This document shows, one piece after another, positions 1 to 11,291 of a stretch of DNA of 64,000 nt (the stretch's first letter is position 1; the number at the start of each line of letters is the position of its first letter). Origin of the DNA: Ambrosia x helenae (Eukaryota > Streptophyta > Magnoliopsida > Asterales > Asteraceae). The stretch covers positions 141,410,444 to 141,474,443 of the forward strand of contig CM061228.1 of NCBI GenBank assembly GCA_030844895.1, read 5' to 3'. A model generated the notes under the pieces. It worked only from the letters and a program-made list of their open reading frames with translations. It was not told the DNA's origin and searched no databases. The translations under genes were made by a program, and so were the position numbers.

Positions 1-609
1 TCAAACAGATACATTTCATTCATAACCAAATAGTTCAGAGGGGTAAAATAGTCATTTTGCACATTCATTCAGAGGTCCAACCAAACAACACTTACTGGTT
101 CAGAGCCTCTTACCAAGTTAGAGGCTACCAAACAACCCCTTAGTTCAACAATAATCTAATTTATGGACTATAAATTAGGAGGGCATTATTTAATAAAAAA
201 AAACATGTTGGATGACTTTTAATCCGTTCACTCCGTTTGAACAGTTTACTACATTTTCTTTAAGTTAGAATTTTTACCCGTTTGGCTTGTTCGATATAAA
301 ACATAAAAGTTAGAATATAAGGAGAGTTGCTTTTCTTAATTTCATGAACTAGATCTAAAACTCCTTAGGGTTGCTTAATATCGTGATCCGGTTGTACTTG
401 AGGCTTGCTGAGCTCAAAAGACTTGGAGTCGACTTACCAAAAGATCAAGCCATGGCTTGGTTTGAAATTAAAGTTGGACATTAAAATAGAAAAATTGCAA
501 ATAATTCCTATTTGAATAAACAAGTTTGGAAATCCACAAGAAGTTAAAGGCTAGTAATTGAGAAAATTAATCATACTAATTCTATTATTTTCTTACTTTA
601 CTGTTTCAG
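1..609. other. Intergenic or intronic DNA upstream of the riboflavin kinase exons
   Basis: AT-rich sequence with no recognisable coding exon. It immediately precedes an exon whose acceptor AG is at 608-609, so at least its right part should be intron if the gene is complete. I looked for the exon that normally encodes the junction between the HAD phosphatase and kinase domains and did not find it here; it may lie left of the window or be missing. Confidence 0.5.
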
Positions 610-2129
610 CTAATTTATCAGTGGAAGGGTATGCATCTGTCCTCTCAGAACACCCTGCTGGTGTTTATTTTGGCTGGGCCAAATTATCAACACGCGGTTT
701 TTACAAGATGGTTATGAGCATTGGTTGGAATCCATTCTTTAATAACACCGAAAAGACCATAGTGAGTATAATCTTTGGACCTGTTTTGATCTTCATATCA
801 TCAGTTTCTAATCTATGTTTTCGTCATCCTTTCTTTTTCTTATTTCAGGAACCATGGCTGCTTCATAAGTTTGATGAGGATTTCTATGGAGAGGAATTAC
901 ATCTTGTTATTGTTGGCTATATTCGACCCGAGGTACGCTTTTAATTAATCACTTACCTTCTCTTAGTTCCTTAAAAACAAAGTAGTTATGTTGATCTGGA
1001 AGCTTATTGTCCAAAACTTTGAAGTTCTGTGTAAATAACTAGGGTGTAAACAAGATAAGCCGCGTGTGAGCTACTTAAGATTAGCTTACTAATAGACCGA
1101 ATCGGGCTAAGCTTAAACGGACATGAGCCAAAATATAAGTTTGTCTAATAATTGAGTTTGAGCCCGAGTAGGCTTGCGAGTCTAAACGAGCTTATTATAT
1201 ATTATTTTTATTTAAATGTATTAAATATATATTTATACTTGATAATAGTTAGTATACATAATTATGATAAAAAGCCCTGCTTACGGTTTTGCACATATAA
1301 TGCATATATCTGTGGCCTTTGGGGGGCAAAAGTAAAGTTGCACTAATTTTAACGTTATTTTACTGATTTCGTGAAAATAACGTTAAAAATGACTCACGGT
1401 TTTAATCCTGCATCATGTGGTGGCGTTGATAGCCAAAAGACAAGAGGGTACATGCACCAATCGGGTTTGTCCCGATTGCTAAGTGTTATGTGTCTTATGT
1501 CCAAGGCTTGATACAAAACCACTATCGACCGGGGGTCTTACTGGAAGCAGTCTCTCTATTCCCACGGGGTAGAGGTAAGGCTTTTGCTATTGGTGAATTA
1601 ACTGAGTATGATGATGATGATGAATTATGATAAAAATATCTAAATAATGTATATTATGTTGTATGTATGAATACATATAAAATAATTGTAAAATGTATAA
1701 AAAAAAATTATAAACGAGCCTAGCTCTAGCCTATCTTTAACTTGAAAAACTACTTGCGAGTCTAACTCGAGCTTTTCAAATTGAACGAGCTGAACTTGAG
1801 TTTAGATGAGTTGAGGCTCGGCTCAGCTCAGCTCAGCTCGTTTACACTCTAACCAACTAACATGCCATATATAATCACCTAAAAACTATAATGGTTATCT
1901 TGGTAAAGTTTACATGGTTTTAGATTTAGAAATTTACAAAAAGCTGTGTGTTGGTCCTTATGTATCATAAATTATGCTTTGATGACAGGGCAACTTCCCA
2001 TCACTGGAAAGCCTCATTGCTAAAATACATGAAGACGGTAAAATTGCGAAAAATGCACTTGACCTTCCTTTATACGTCAAGTACAAAGACGAGTCATACT
2101 TCAAAAACATACACAACGACCATTTATGA
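610..2129 (+). CDS. FMN/FHY: Riboflavin kinase domain of bifunctional FMN hydrolase/riboflavin kinase, 3' exons (partial)
   Basis: Three exons join to the C-terminal riboflavin kinase domain of the plant bifunctional enzyme, which phosphorylates riboflavin to FMN and, through an N-terminal HAD domain, hydrolyses FMN. Exons are 610-761, 849-932 and 1989-2129 (stop TGA 2127-2129). Visible motifs are EHPAGVYFGWA, YKMVMSIGWNP and NNTEKT in the first, EPWLLH and DFYGEELHLVIVGYIRPE in the second, and NFPSLESLIAKIHED and LDLPLY in the third. Acceptors and donors are canonical: AG at 608-609, GT at 762, AG at 847-848, GT at 933, AG at 1987-1988. The first exon starts in phase 1, splitting an Ala codon as expected between PTA and NLS. 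The second intron (933-1988) is enlarged by a MITE with a nested repeat. The 5' half of the gene, including the hydrolase domain, is not in the window, so I cannot tell a functional 3' end from a truncated fragment. No frameshift or internal stop is present in what remains. Confidence 0.85.
1040..1851. mobile_element. hAT-like foldback MITE in intron 2 of the riboflavin kinase gene
   Basis: The ends are TAGGGTGTAAACAAG at 1040 and the inverted equivalent at 1837-1851 (CTCGTTTACACTCTA). The interior near both ends is built of GAGCTCG/CAGCTCG-type words. The architecture matches the better-preserved members at 14014 and 60349. No convincing 8-bp target duplication remains. A repeat of a different family is inserted inside it at about 1311-1624. 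Confidence 0.6.
1311..1624 (+). repeat. SINE-like short interspersed repeat, copy 1 of 3
   Basis: Shares a core of roughly 230 bp with 18525-18787 and 28209-28553. The core begins near TGTGGTGGCGTTGATAGCC, contains TTGTCCCGATTGCTAAGTG, and ends in a (GAT)n tail after TTAACTGAGTATG. Copies 1 and 3 share an extra leader of about 80 bp with the inverted AACGTTATTTTAC / GTGAAAATAACGTT pair. This copy has lost about 35 bp (the CTGTCTACATCTTACC stretch) present in the others. The simple-sequence tail and fixed 3' end suggest retroposition, but I see no clear tRNA-like head. Confidence 0.6.
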
Positions 2130-2440
2130 TATTGATTTTTTAGGAGGAAATTCCAATTTAAGTTTTCAAAAACAAGTGTAATCTGGACTACTAAGAACGA
2201 TACAAAATAACTTGACGTTTATTGGGACTTGATAGCGTCATGATGATCGCTTTTGTGCGACAGATGTAGATTTTGAATCTCGTAATTCTTTGGATGGCTT
2301 TCTGAATCGTGCATGTCACTTTTAGATTATAGTATTTCGAATTACACTGATACAAACGAGATCTTTTTTTATTTTTTTTTTGAAAAACCAAGTATGAAAT
2401 TCCTGGTTGAAAGCAGATAATAAGATTTCTTTGATTATGG
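2130..2440. other. 3' flank of the riboflavin kinase gene
   Basis: AT-rich sequence after the stop codon, presumably 3' UTR and downstream DNA. No other feature recognised. Confidence 0.4.
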
Positions 2441-2590
2441 CACCCCTTATACGTCGCATTATGGCCATAACGTGGCGTATTAAGTACAAGGTCAAGTATG
2501 ATGTAACATATTGACTGACTGCGTGTCAGCCAGTGTCACGGGTTAACCATAAACGCTAAGTTATGGCCATAACGCATCGTATAGGGGGTG
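2441..2590. mobile_element. Short MITE with inverted termini of about 30 bp
   Basis: The left end CACCCCTTATACGTCGC plus ATTATGGCCATAACG is mirrored by the right end GTTATGGCCATAACGCATCG plus TATAGGGGGTG. The 150-bp element has no coding capacity. No clear target duplication, so I leave the superfamily open (Mutator-like is possible from the long termini). Confidence 0.55.
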
Positions 2591-3396
2591 TGCATCACCG
2601 TGATAGCACACTCACCGGGCCTCTGGTTCCTGAGGAGGACCCCAACTGTCCCTGGCTATCCCATCGACTACATTGGTGTGAGCCAATGTACGGGGCAAGC
2701 GACTCACGCGCATGTTCACCGGTGTCAGTCTTTGGTTCAAACGCGTTATCAAAGTATTAGCCAGTAAACAAAGAAACAAACTTCTTTTTTTTTTCCACAC
2801 AAAAAGCCTTGCGTATTCTAAATTATAACATAAACTAAAAAATAGTACAAACACAAGTTTGAGAGAGGAAACCACCACGGCCACACGGGGCGGTCCGTGA
2901 TGGTCGTGACCATTGCGAACACCTCCCCGGTGATGGTGTGATGGCTTGTGACCATCGCATTCGCGACGGCCATCACGGCTCGTCAACGGTCATTTGTCTA
3001 TTTACCTTTAAAAAATTATGTTATATATATATATATATATATACACAAATATTCACCATTTCAAATCTTCTTCTACCACATTCACATCCTCAATTTCTTC
3101 TCCTACAACATCCACACAATATCAACTTTTCTCGTACAATTTCAATATGGTGCTTCGGTCCAAGCATGGTTGTAAAAAGGTGCTTCGGTCCAAGCATGGT
3201 TGTAAAAATCGCGCCTAGGCGCCGGTTACTCAACAAGTTTTGTAAATGTACATTGGCGATGGTCTTTTTGCGAAAGCGTTCCTCTTGTCAATGCTTAAAA
3301 TTGTGATCAGATTTTAGGTTCCATTACCTGAGCCTTATTGGGTGCTGTTATCGTTATTCTATGTATTCGAGTCCCCTCTTGCAAAATGTTTTTGAT
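2591..3396. other. Intergenic DNA with small hairpin, (TA)n and a 30-bp tandem duplication
   Basis: Around 2875-2985 a GC-richer stretch contains an imperfect inverted pair (GTGATGGTCGTGACCATTGC against GCGACGGCCATCAC). A (TA)n run lies at about 3022-3043. A 30-bp unit containing GCTTCGGTCCAAGCATGG is duplicated in tandem at about 3150-3207. No gene recognised; short open frames across it have no family resemblance. Confidence 0.5.
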
Positions 3397-3399
3397 TAA

Positions 3400-3779
3400 G
3401 AGGGTGTTTGGGATTGAGTTTCAAAACAACTTATTGACTTATTGGCTTTTTAAAAAAGCCAATAAGTCAATAAGCTGTTTGTGTAACCCAAAAGCACTTT
3501 CTGTTTTGACCTTTGGCTTTTAATGGTGAAAAAGTTGTTTTTGAGAAGTTAGAAATCCTGGCTTTTGGAAAAAAAATACAAGTCTACCACTCATACAACC
3601 AATATTCACAATAAGTTAAGCGAAACAATTAAAAAAACAATCTATTGACTTTTTGACGTTTCTCACCCCAAAAGCTAATCCAAACACTTTTTAAAACCCA
3701 TTTTCAAAAAGTCATAAGCCAATAAACACTTCTGACCAAAAACACTTTTGCATTTCCAAACTCAATCCCAAACACCCTC
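3400..3779. mobile_element. PIF/Harbinger (Tourist-like) MITE
   Basis: A 380-bp element with inverted termini GAGGGTGTTTGGGATTGAG at 3400 and its complement ending at 3779, flanked by the 3-bp direct repeat TAA (3397-3399 and 3780-3782). A TAA/TTA target duplication with G-rich termini is the hallmark of PIF/Harbinger MITEs. An internal hairpin (TTATTGGC repeats) lies near 3430-3475. No coding capacity. Confidence 0.8.
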
Positions 3780-3962
3780 TAAAACGATAAAGAAAAACAG
3801 AGGTTGTAGTTGTGAAATTTACCAAAAATGGTTTGATTTGCGCACTCTTTCATGCTAGCAAATTACTTCACAACAATTTTACTACAAATATTTACCAATT
3901 ACAACAATGTAAGTCTACATGCTAACCTGTAACAACCAGCTTCTGTGCAGTTAACTGAATCG

Positions 3963-4575
3963 AACATAATTGTTTCACACAAGTCTAGAATCAATCAAAT
4001 CGTAGAAAATAAACTTTAATGTTGAAACTAAATTGATTTAGCGGGACATGGTTGGTGGGTAAATCAATCTAATAACCAACTACTAAACAAAACATATAAA
4101 TAAAACTTAATTATTATACCTCACGTAGCAGAAGTTGTTGTTGTTGCCGTATGAATATAAGATGATCGTCGAATAAATTGTTTAAACTGAATTGATTTAT
4201 TCCCATGTCAATGATCCTTTATATTAAATCATGATGGGCTGATATGTCAATTAGGGCCTCAACTTAAATTTAGCCCATTTTTTTTAAGTCAGGTCGTCCA
4301 AGGAAAACGAATTGTTGGTAGTTTGGTATACTTGTTATTTCTTAAGAATATATGCATCTATTGATTTCGTAATAATCATTAATCGAAAAGAAAACAAGAA
4401 CTCGTATAAGCATAAAACGATTCAAATGTAATCGATAACCAAAGAATACTACTGATCATAGGTTGGAGACGGATCTTGAATGAAATACCTGGTAGGGCCG
4501 GGCTTAATTTGGTAGGGCCGGACACAAGACATATAAAAATTTTCGATAAAATTAAAATTACAAAACGAAAAAATA
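3963..4575 (+). repeat. About 0.6-kb direct repeat, copy 1 (partner at 7496-8110)
   Basis: Aligns by eye with 7496-8110 from ACATAATTGTTTCACA to the AAAATTTTCGATAAAATT region with only scattered differences. The two copies bracket F-box pseudogene A. The last 110 bp (ATCTTGAATGAAATACCTGG, GGGCCGGACACAAG) is also related to 63220-63345, so that part belongs to a wider repeat family. Confidence 0.8.
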
Positions 4576-5044
4576 TGGACTCCTGGATTCGACCTCTAAA
4601 GTCTGACTCCGCCACTGAGTCGTCGTTCGAATCATTGAGCTTATTCGGTTTAATAACTTCACAACATCAAATTAGTTTGATTGTTATTATTGTCTTTTTT
4701 ATTATTGACTTACAAGCTGGATACATTTTGAAATAGAATAGCAAATATGATCTCATATGTTTAGTTGTCTAATCCAAATTTGATTACTGTATCTCCGTGT
4801 ATCCAAGTTGCCCCTCACTAATTAGGTAGCAATTAACGTGCTTACTCTTTTAGTTTGGTTCTTTCTCGTCAACGGGCATCTCTGCGAAGCCATATTGTAC
4901 TCGCGTGTTAGTGTCGTTCCCCGCGAATCTGTGTTGTACTCGCGCAACGTGCGATGGTGAATAACACTAGTTAACATAATAATTGAGAATGATATAATTT
5001 AATTAGTAATAACATATAATAAGTCCAGTTATATCTCTAAAGTT
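4576..5044. other. Intergenic flank 3' of F-box pseudogene A
   Basis: AT-rich DNA. From about 4968 (GTTAACATAATAATTGAGAA) it becomes homologous to the 3' flanks of F-box copies B and D, so it belongs to the duplicated unit. No other feature. Confidence 0.5.
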
Positions 5045-6406
5045 TTAAACAATAACATTCATGATCCGACAAATATAAACTAGTTCTCGGTACCATAAAC
5101 ATTTATCACAACTCGAAATTCCTTTATCTTCATGAAAACTCCTACCCCTTCTTTCAAAACGTAAGACATGATCTTGCTCTTGGCATTTTGTGTCGATTTT
5201 GTTTAGAGTAATCGGGTTGTTAATCCACATCTGACTTAACACCATATCAATTTTATCTCTACAATCTTTCATATTCCAATGCCTCGATCTTGAATATTTC
5301 ATGCTATTTAAAAGATTTAATCCTTGTTGACTCGACTGATTACCGCCTGAAAGAAGAATCATTCCATACACATATGTTGCCTCTAAATGTCCCTCTTTAA
5401 CCGCCCTTTTCAAGTGATCTAGTCCGGATTTGACGTTAACTTGACTGAAATATTCGAACTGGAAAAAAAAAAGAGAACATCGTTTTAGTTAATTAAAATT
5501 TTTAATGATAATAATTAGACAAAGAGTGTAAAATTAGAGCTGGATTGATTCCAAAGTTATCAGTGAAATAGGCCAAAAACATTGGCTAGTCATTCAAGTA
5601 TATATATTTTCAAATAATATGATAGCTTTACAGAACCGAAACAACCCATAACTGGAACCGAAAAACTCGATCAATTTCTTTTCAAAGCCTGGTTCCATAC
5701 CTGAACCGGTTATTGCAACACTTGGTTTTTGATCCTTTTGACTATATACCCGGTTTTAAAAGTTTGCAACTCTACTAGACATTGAATAAACCAAAGTAGA
5801 TCAAACCAAATTTTGATTGATTCTTACCATGCCTTGTCTAAATAGTGACTCAGAGTTTCCTTTGTTGAAACAGTGAGCTAAGAAAGACGCTCTTTCACTT
5901 GGTCGAACCCACTGAATTATCGGGAACTTTTTCTAACGAAACGTGTTGGAAGACATAATCATCTTTTGTTGATTCAAGAAAATCCTTGCAGCTGTGTAAT
6001 AAAATAATTAAAGTTGATTAATATGAATATGGTTTAAACTTAATTAACATATATAGTTCATGCGTTCAAGACTGCCTAAACAAACTGGTTTTGATACAGT
6101 TGATTATCTATTTATCATTGCAAAAGAGAAGGTTTTACTACTGCTACATAAAAGAAAACTAGCATCTCAAAGCTGGTTCAATCAAAAAATATATCAGGAT
6201 TATGAAACTAACCTTAATTTAGCACTAAAAAGATCGGTGAACGAAGATGATGCAACCCGAGCAAGAACGTCAACTAAAATATCCCTTGGAAGCGATCTAA
6301 TAGTCCTTCTTGATTGACGAACGAATTTACCGACTCGTTTTTCTCCTTGTTTACGAACTCTCGAACTCAAATCGTCGTTTGTGATCATCTTTCTTGGAAC
6401 ACCCAT
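5045..6406 (-). pseudogene. F-box protein pseudogene, copy A (At1g67623-like)
   Basis: Three exons matching intact copy D: exon 1 6406-6213 (start MGVPRKMIT; F-box begins TIRSLPRDILVDVLARV), exon 2 5991-5828, exon 3 5458-5045 (414 nt, ending NVIV and stop). Splice sites are intact, but exon 2 is 164 nt against 163 in copy D. A run of five T at 5928-5932 replaces four, shifting the frame after VSLEK and giving a stop about ten codons later. The C-terminal SEL1-like region (YVYGMILLSGGNQSSQQG) remains open in exon 3 but is out of frame. Plant proteins of this family are F-box substrate adaptors predicted to join SCF ubiquitin ligases through SKP1. The upstream flank diverges from the other copies after about 6460, so the promoter is also lost. 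A single lesion suggests recent inactivation or, less likely, a sequencing error in a homopolymer. Confidence 0.85.
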
Positions 6407-6568
6407 TGTTGTAAAAACTCTATGTTGATTTCAAGAAAAGAATTAGAATGTGTGCATGTTCATGTTTAAGATTATGATCTAGTTTTAGGTTTCGGGCCAC
6501 CATCTCCAGGTGCCAATAATGAATTTGACGGAAATGTAAAAAAAGACACAATGACTGATGCAACAGCT

Positions 6569-7013
6569 TTTTTTTGGAAGGTGATTTTCTATGTTGTGGC
6601 TGAGTTCATCACAACCCCTAGAAGGGGATCCCTTAGCCACTCTACAATGGTCAGACTATGTTGTCTTAACCGGGTCCACGCTGATGCAAGAGTGGCCAGC
6701 CCACAAGCGAGTTGAGGCTGCGCATAAGGGCACTAAGGCTTCCACCCGGAAAATTCCCGCCACCTGCCACTTGACAGATGTTGCACCCTCCACAAGAGGC
6801 AAGCCTCTCTGGAGTAAATGCACGGTAATAGAAAACCGGGGGGCCATTAGAATCAAACCTGGCCCCTTCAAAGAGGGTAGGCTCAACCATCACTTAGCAA
6901 AATATCCAACCATAAATGATGGAAGTGGGAATTGAACCCTTGATCACCTAAGTGAACATAAGGCCTCTTCACCACTCCACCACTACAGAAGGGTAAACCC
7001 TTGAGAATCAATG
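6569..7013 (-). mobile_element. tRNA-derived SINE (family 1)
   Basis: Read on the minus strand it begins with a tRNA-like head (TGGTGGAGTGGTGAAGAGG as box A region, GGTTCAATTCCCAC as box B) and ends in a poly(A) run, seen as T-rich sequence at 6568-6576 on the plus strand. Imperfect target duplications flank it: CTGATGCAACAGCT at 6555-6568 and TTGATGCAATAGCT at 7014-7027. About 445 bp. Confidence 0.7.
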
Positions 7014-7027
7014 TTGATGCAATAGCT

Positions 7028-7495
7028 AAACCCTTGAGAATCAATGAAACCGCAACACCTCTAGCTAAAAATAGAGTATTTTGCGGTGTTGTTTTTATAA
7101 AACTGGCTTCAGTTGAATAAGGGAATGGCACCAGCCATTGATTATCAGATGTTTAAATAAATCAAAATTATATATTAGATCTTGTATCCAGAAGCAACTA
7201 ATAACTGAGTTAATTATTGGTTCAGAAAAATAGTTATAAATGAGTTGATTCCATCAAACAACCCTTCATTCAACAAGTCATAATCAAGGCAAGTAAACTA
7301 ATTAAACCCATGAAAACAGAAAACAAAAGCATATATGTGTACATCAAAAATATAGTTATACCGAAATAATATCTTGTCTAACAATTATTAATGTAACAGG
7401 AAGCGTTTAACGTATGATCACATGATGCAGCAGCAGCAGCTTAATTAACAAACTACAGAACACACCTAAATAGTAAATACCATACGTCCATCAAA
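7028..7495. other. Intergenic DNA, nothing recognised
   Basis: AT-rich; it repeats a short AAACCCTTGAGAATCAATG word found at the SINE edge and contains a (CAG)4 run near 7425. No gene or element. Confidence 0.4.
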
Positions 7496-8110
7496 TAACA
7501 TAATTGTTTCACATAAGTCTAGAATCAATAAAATCGTAGAAAATAAACTTTAATGTTGAAACTAAATTGATTTAGCGGGACATGGTTGGTGGGTAAATCA
7601 ATCTAATAACCAACTACTAAACAAAGCATATACTGTAAATAAAATTTATTATACCTCACGTAGCAGAAGAAGTTGTTGTTGCCGTATGAATATAAGATGA
7701 TCGTCGAATAAATTGTTTAAACTGAATTTATTTATTCCCATGTCAATGATCCTTTATATTAAATCATGATGGGCTTATATGTCAATTAGGGCCTCAACTT
7801 AAATTCAGCCCATTTTATTTTAAGTCAGGTCGTCCAAGGAAAACAAATGTTGGTAGTTTGGTATACTTGTTATTTCTTAAGAATATATATGCATCTATTG
7901 ATTTCGTAATAATCATTAATCGAAAAGAAAACAAGAACTTGTATAAGCATAAAATGATTCAAATGTAATCGATAACCAAAGAATACTACTGATCATAGGT
8001 TGGAGACGGATCTTGAATGAAATACCTGGTAGGGCCGGACTTAATTTGATAGGGCCGGACACAAGACATATAAAAATTTTCGATAAAATTTAAACTACGA
8101 AAAAAAAAAA
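7496..8110 (+). repeat. About 0.6-kb direct repeat, copy 2 (partner at 3963-4575)
   Basis: Second copy of the repeat described at 3963-4575, in the same orientation, about 3.5 kb away. It ends next to CAGGGTGGGCCGAGGCCCGG, a motif also seen near 63328. Confidence 0.8.
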
Positions 8111-8726
8111 CAGGGTGGGCCGAGGCCCGGTGTGGCAGCTTTTGAAGTTTTAGAGTTGGTTTATAGGGTGCTTGAAAAGAGTCGGTCAAGTTAGCATACG
8201 GAACTGAATTTTAAAGGCCTATTTGCGAATTGATGAATGTAAATCATGATATTATTTTGCCGTTTTGTGAGTTCAAAACAACCCTAGGGAAATAATCATG
8301 AACTTGTAACTAAAAAATATGGGGCCAAATGATGGGCTTATCATTTAATGAGAGGTGCTTGTGAGTAGTTACTTATTAATAAGAGGGGCTTTATTGGATT
8401 TCTTAGAAAATATGCTTTTCATTAACACTACGTTGGCTTGCTTAGGGGTGCACGTGGACGTGCACCACCTCAAGATAACATTTATCCGCTATGAGAGCAA
8501 CCAAACCATTGCAGAGCGTGATTAAGATAGTGGTTTTATAGCAATAGTTTTTTATTAATAAAATATTAAATGATTTTTAATAAGCGTAAATATAAAAAGA
8601 ATTAGTTAAAAAAATAAATATTAAATAAATAAGAGATAAATGTAAAATTATGATTTAATAATATTATTTCATATGAGAGAAAAATAAAATAATCATAAGA
8701 TTTTTATTTACTATATAGTAAAGTAA
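8111..8726. other. Intergenic AT-rich DNA
   Basis: No coding sequence recognised. The part after about 8530 is very AT-rich. Confidence 0.4.
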
Positions 8727-8762
8727 CTAGCTGATTACCCCGGGAGCGTCCCGAGATTGAAA
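8727..8762 (-). mobile_element. Helitron 3' terminus (element body not delimited)
   Basis: On the minus strand the sequence reads a stem-loop of CTCGGGACGCTCCCGGGG type, then TAATCAG, then CTAG followed by T. A GC-rich hairpin 10-12 bp before CTRR and insertion before T define Helitron 3' ends. The same terminus occurs at 34578. The 5' TC end to the right was not identified, so only the terminus is annotated. Confidence 0.6.
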
Positions 8763-9620
8763 TATTAATTTAAATCGGTCAAGAGCAAGGAGAATGTTTC
8801 TTATTCGGCATGAAAGTCAAAAACTTCGGCTGATTCTACCAAACCATTGTGACAATTTAAAAATTATGTGTTTTGCACAAGAAAACTACAATCAAGCCGA
8901 TAAGAAATTAATAAACCCGTTTAATAAGGTTTCAAGATGAGAGTGAGTTTGCATGTTGAAAATACCAAAAATAAGAATAAAGTAGTGTAGAAACTTCCTT
9001 CTATTTAACCAATCCCATCAAAAGAATAGTCCACTCACCTCTAGGGTGCTTGATATTGGTAAAGCATGCAAGTGGCTATGGACCACAACGTAAGGGTCAA
9101 TTTGGAATAAAAGAATGGTTATTTTGTATCTAAACAGAAAAAAAAAACATTTTTTAAATTTTGAATAAAACCAATAACACATGAATGTCTAGCACAACAT
9201 AAGGATCAATTTGATATTACGTAACCTTAACGAACTTTTGTTCACTCGTATCATTAACCAAAATATATAGTATCTAGATTACAACCAATAATTGTTTACA
9301 ATGCATTTAATATTGTAAAATGTTACCTTATGTGTCTCTTCCAAGCCTATGAATTGAAACATAACAGAACTCTCGATCTCTTAATAAGTTCTCGATGTTG
9401 TATACGCCATTGCAGTTGTGTAAGGACACTTCTCTGCTGAAGGAGTCTCGTAGGTAAAACTTGTACCAAATTATCATCTTCAAACAAAACCTTGAGCAAG
9501 TATATAACTGAGGATGCATGTAAGATTGAATTCAGTGACCAAAAAAGTAAAATAAAAAATAAAAGAACTTACAAAATACCATTAGAGGGCTCGATTGACA
9601 ACAAGTTTGTTACGTGAAAG
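8763..9620. other. Probable Helitron interior or intergenic DNA
   Basis: AT-rich DNA to the right of the minus-strand Helitron terminus. No exon, RNA gene or second terminus could be supported. Confidence 0.3.
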
Positions 9621-9760
9621 TAGGGTTGTTCACGAGCCGAGCGGAGCTTTGCTCGTTTACAAATCGAACCGAGCGGAGCGGCTCGTTTACAATCGAGCCG
9701 AAAACCGAATGAGCATTCTTCGATCGCAAATTTTCCGAGCGAGCGCCGAGCGAGAATCGA
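9621..9760 (+). mobile_element. 5' end of a hAT-like MITE with GAGCGGAGC words
   Basis: Begins TAGGGTTGTTCACGAGCC, the same terminus type as the elements at 27344, 50723 and 63794, followed by repeats of CGAGCGGAGC and GCTCGTTTAC. The inverted right terminus was not found, so the element is truncated or interrupted by the GC-rich segment that follows. Confidence 0.5.
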
Positions 9761-9914
9761 GCGGAGAATAATATGGACGATCATAAAATTGGGATGTTTT
9801 CTTCGATATTTTCATTGTCGGGTGACAACTAAGGTCGAAATGTCCGATGATAACACTGATTGGCCGAGCGAATAAGTCAACTTCAAAGTGGATTTGTTGT
9901 GCGAAGAGTGCGTT

Positions 9915-10240
9915 ATGAACCGTGGCCGCCTGCCTGGTGGGGGCGGCTCCTCTGTTGTGGGTAAATGGGAAACTCGACTCTACGAACCCGAGGAAAGGCT
10001 GCACAGCAGTAGTAGGGGCGTTAAGACCGGAGCTTTTTGTAGTGCTAGCAGGAATGCAAGTGAATGAATCCCATCCCCTAGCGAGTAACGTGTTTACGCC
10101 CTTTAGAGAGAGGGGCGCGCTAGCGCTTGACTAATAGAAAAGGGGGCTGAGAAGCTCTTGCTTGTTGTCTACTTCGCGAGCCTTCACTGCCCCGTTCTGT
10201 AACTTACCTTCTTTCGTCCGTCCACGAGGCTGTAAAAAGA
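9915..10240. other. Candidate organelle-derived (NUMT-like) insertion
   Basis: About 325 bp of roughly 50-55% GC in AT-rich surroundings, without introns or repeats. Sequence style, such as GGGGCGCGCTAGCGCTTGAC and TCTTGCTTGTTGTCTACTTC, resembles intergenic plant mitochondrial DNA. An open frame of 70 codons at 9922-10134 is present, but I do not regard it as a nuclear gene. Assignment is from impression of style; no alignment was possible. Confidence 0.45.
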
Positions 10241-11148
10241 ATATTGAGATCCTAATGTCCAAGGATGAGGCTTAGATTGTTTCAGGTGCAGTTTGATCTT
10301 AGTTCCATAGCATTGGATTTTAGTGCTTGCTTTTAATAATTTATTTCAAATTTCATGTTTTGTTCAGACTTTTGTATTTTTCCCATTTCATCCATGTAAG
10401 ACAATTTAAATTATACAATAATATTTACATTTTAGTACCATGTGCTTTTGAACAATCGTCACTACGTGACACCTCGATGATTCCGCCATCGGTTGGGGTG
10501 TTACAGAGTGCGTCTAAATATAAATGGGTGCGTCCAAATTGTTAAAATTAAAATGAGTGCGTCCAATAATAACTTATTATATAATGAGTGCGTTTAAATA
10601 TCCCTGTTATCATAATCATCTTCTTCTTCGCCTGCAACTTTTTTATATTCCATTTTTTATCTTTAATTGTTCGTCTAGAATCAAAATCAAGTGCTTCTGA
10701 CCAATAATACGTGCGTTTTTATTCATAATACATATGATTTCGACTGATATATAGTCCCATTTATAATACTCTGTTTTTCTGATTTTTAATTCGAATACTG
10801 ATAGTATGTTTTTGTTCGATGTAATCGTTTTTTTTTTGTTATTTTTGATTGTGTAATTATTCATATTGGTTAATCGATTTCAATCGTTGAAAAGTTAGGT
10901 TTCGATTGATTCTGTTGTTACGATTTAAAAAAAATTAAACGCTCTTTCCTAATTTACCCTTGGTTAGATTAACCCAAATATGATTACGGTTGTTAATTAC
11001 CATCTTGCCACCGCCTAAATCTAATGGCTGATAATGCTTCTTACGCTTCTTACGTTAAGAAGCTTTGTACGTTATCTCTTCCCTAATAGATAATAGATAA
11101 TAAATATAAAGATAAAAAATATAAATTAATAAATATTTTGTATTTTGT
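10241..11148. other. Intergenic DNA, nothing recognised
   Basis: AT-rich. The phrase GAGTGCGTCCAA or close variants recurs about four times at 10505-10590. No gene. Confidence 0.4.
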
Positions 11149-11291
11149 TACGGCCAACGAAATTCACCAAGTCCTTTCGGAGTCCCTACTCAGTCAAATC
11201 AGGACCCCTTTCACCCGGCATAATCAGACATGTAAGGGAGCTCATGGTTTCACCAAGTCCACCAGTTCCGGGGAAAACCCGACTATCCATC
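11149..11291 (-). mobile_element. SINE fragment (family 2), truncated by LTR
   Basis: On the minus strand the stretch includes CGGGTTTTCCCCGGAACTGG, which resembles the body of the complete SINEs at 30461 and 43794. Its 5' part ends abruptly where a Ty3-type LTR begins at 11292. Confidence 0.4.

Noticed and set aside
2612..2986. Minus-strand 124-codon open frame
   Set aside because: Its His/Arg-rich content follows from a local inverted GC-richer repeat; no homologue recognised.
6591..6935. Overlapping open frames on both strands
   Set aside because: They lie entirely inside a tRNA-derived SINE.
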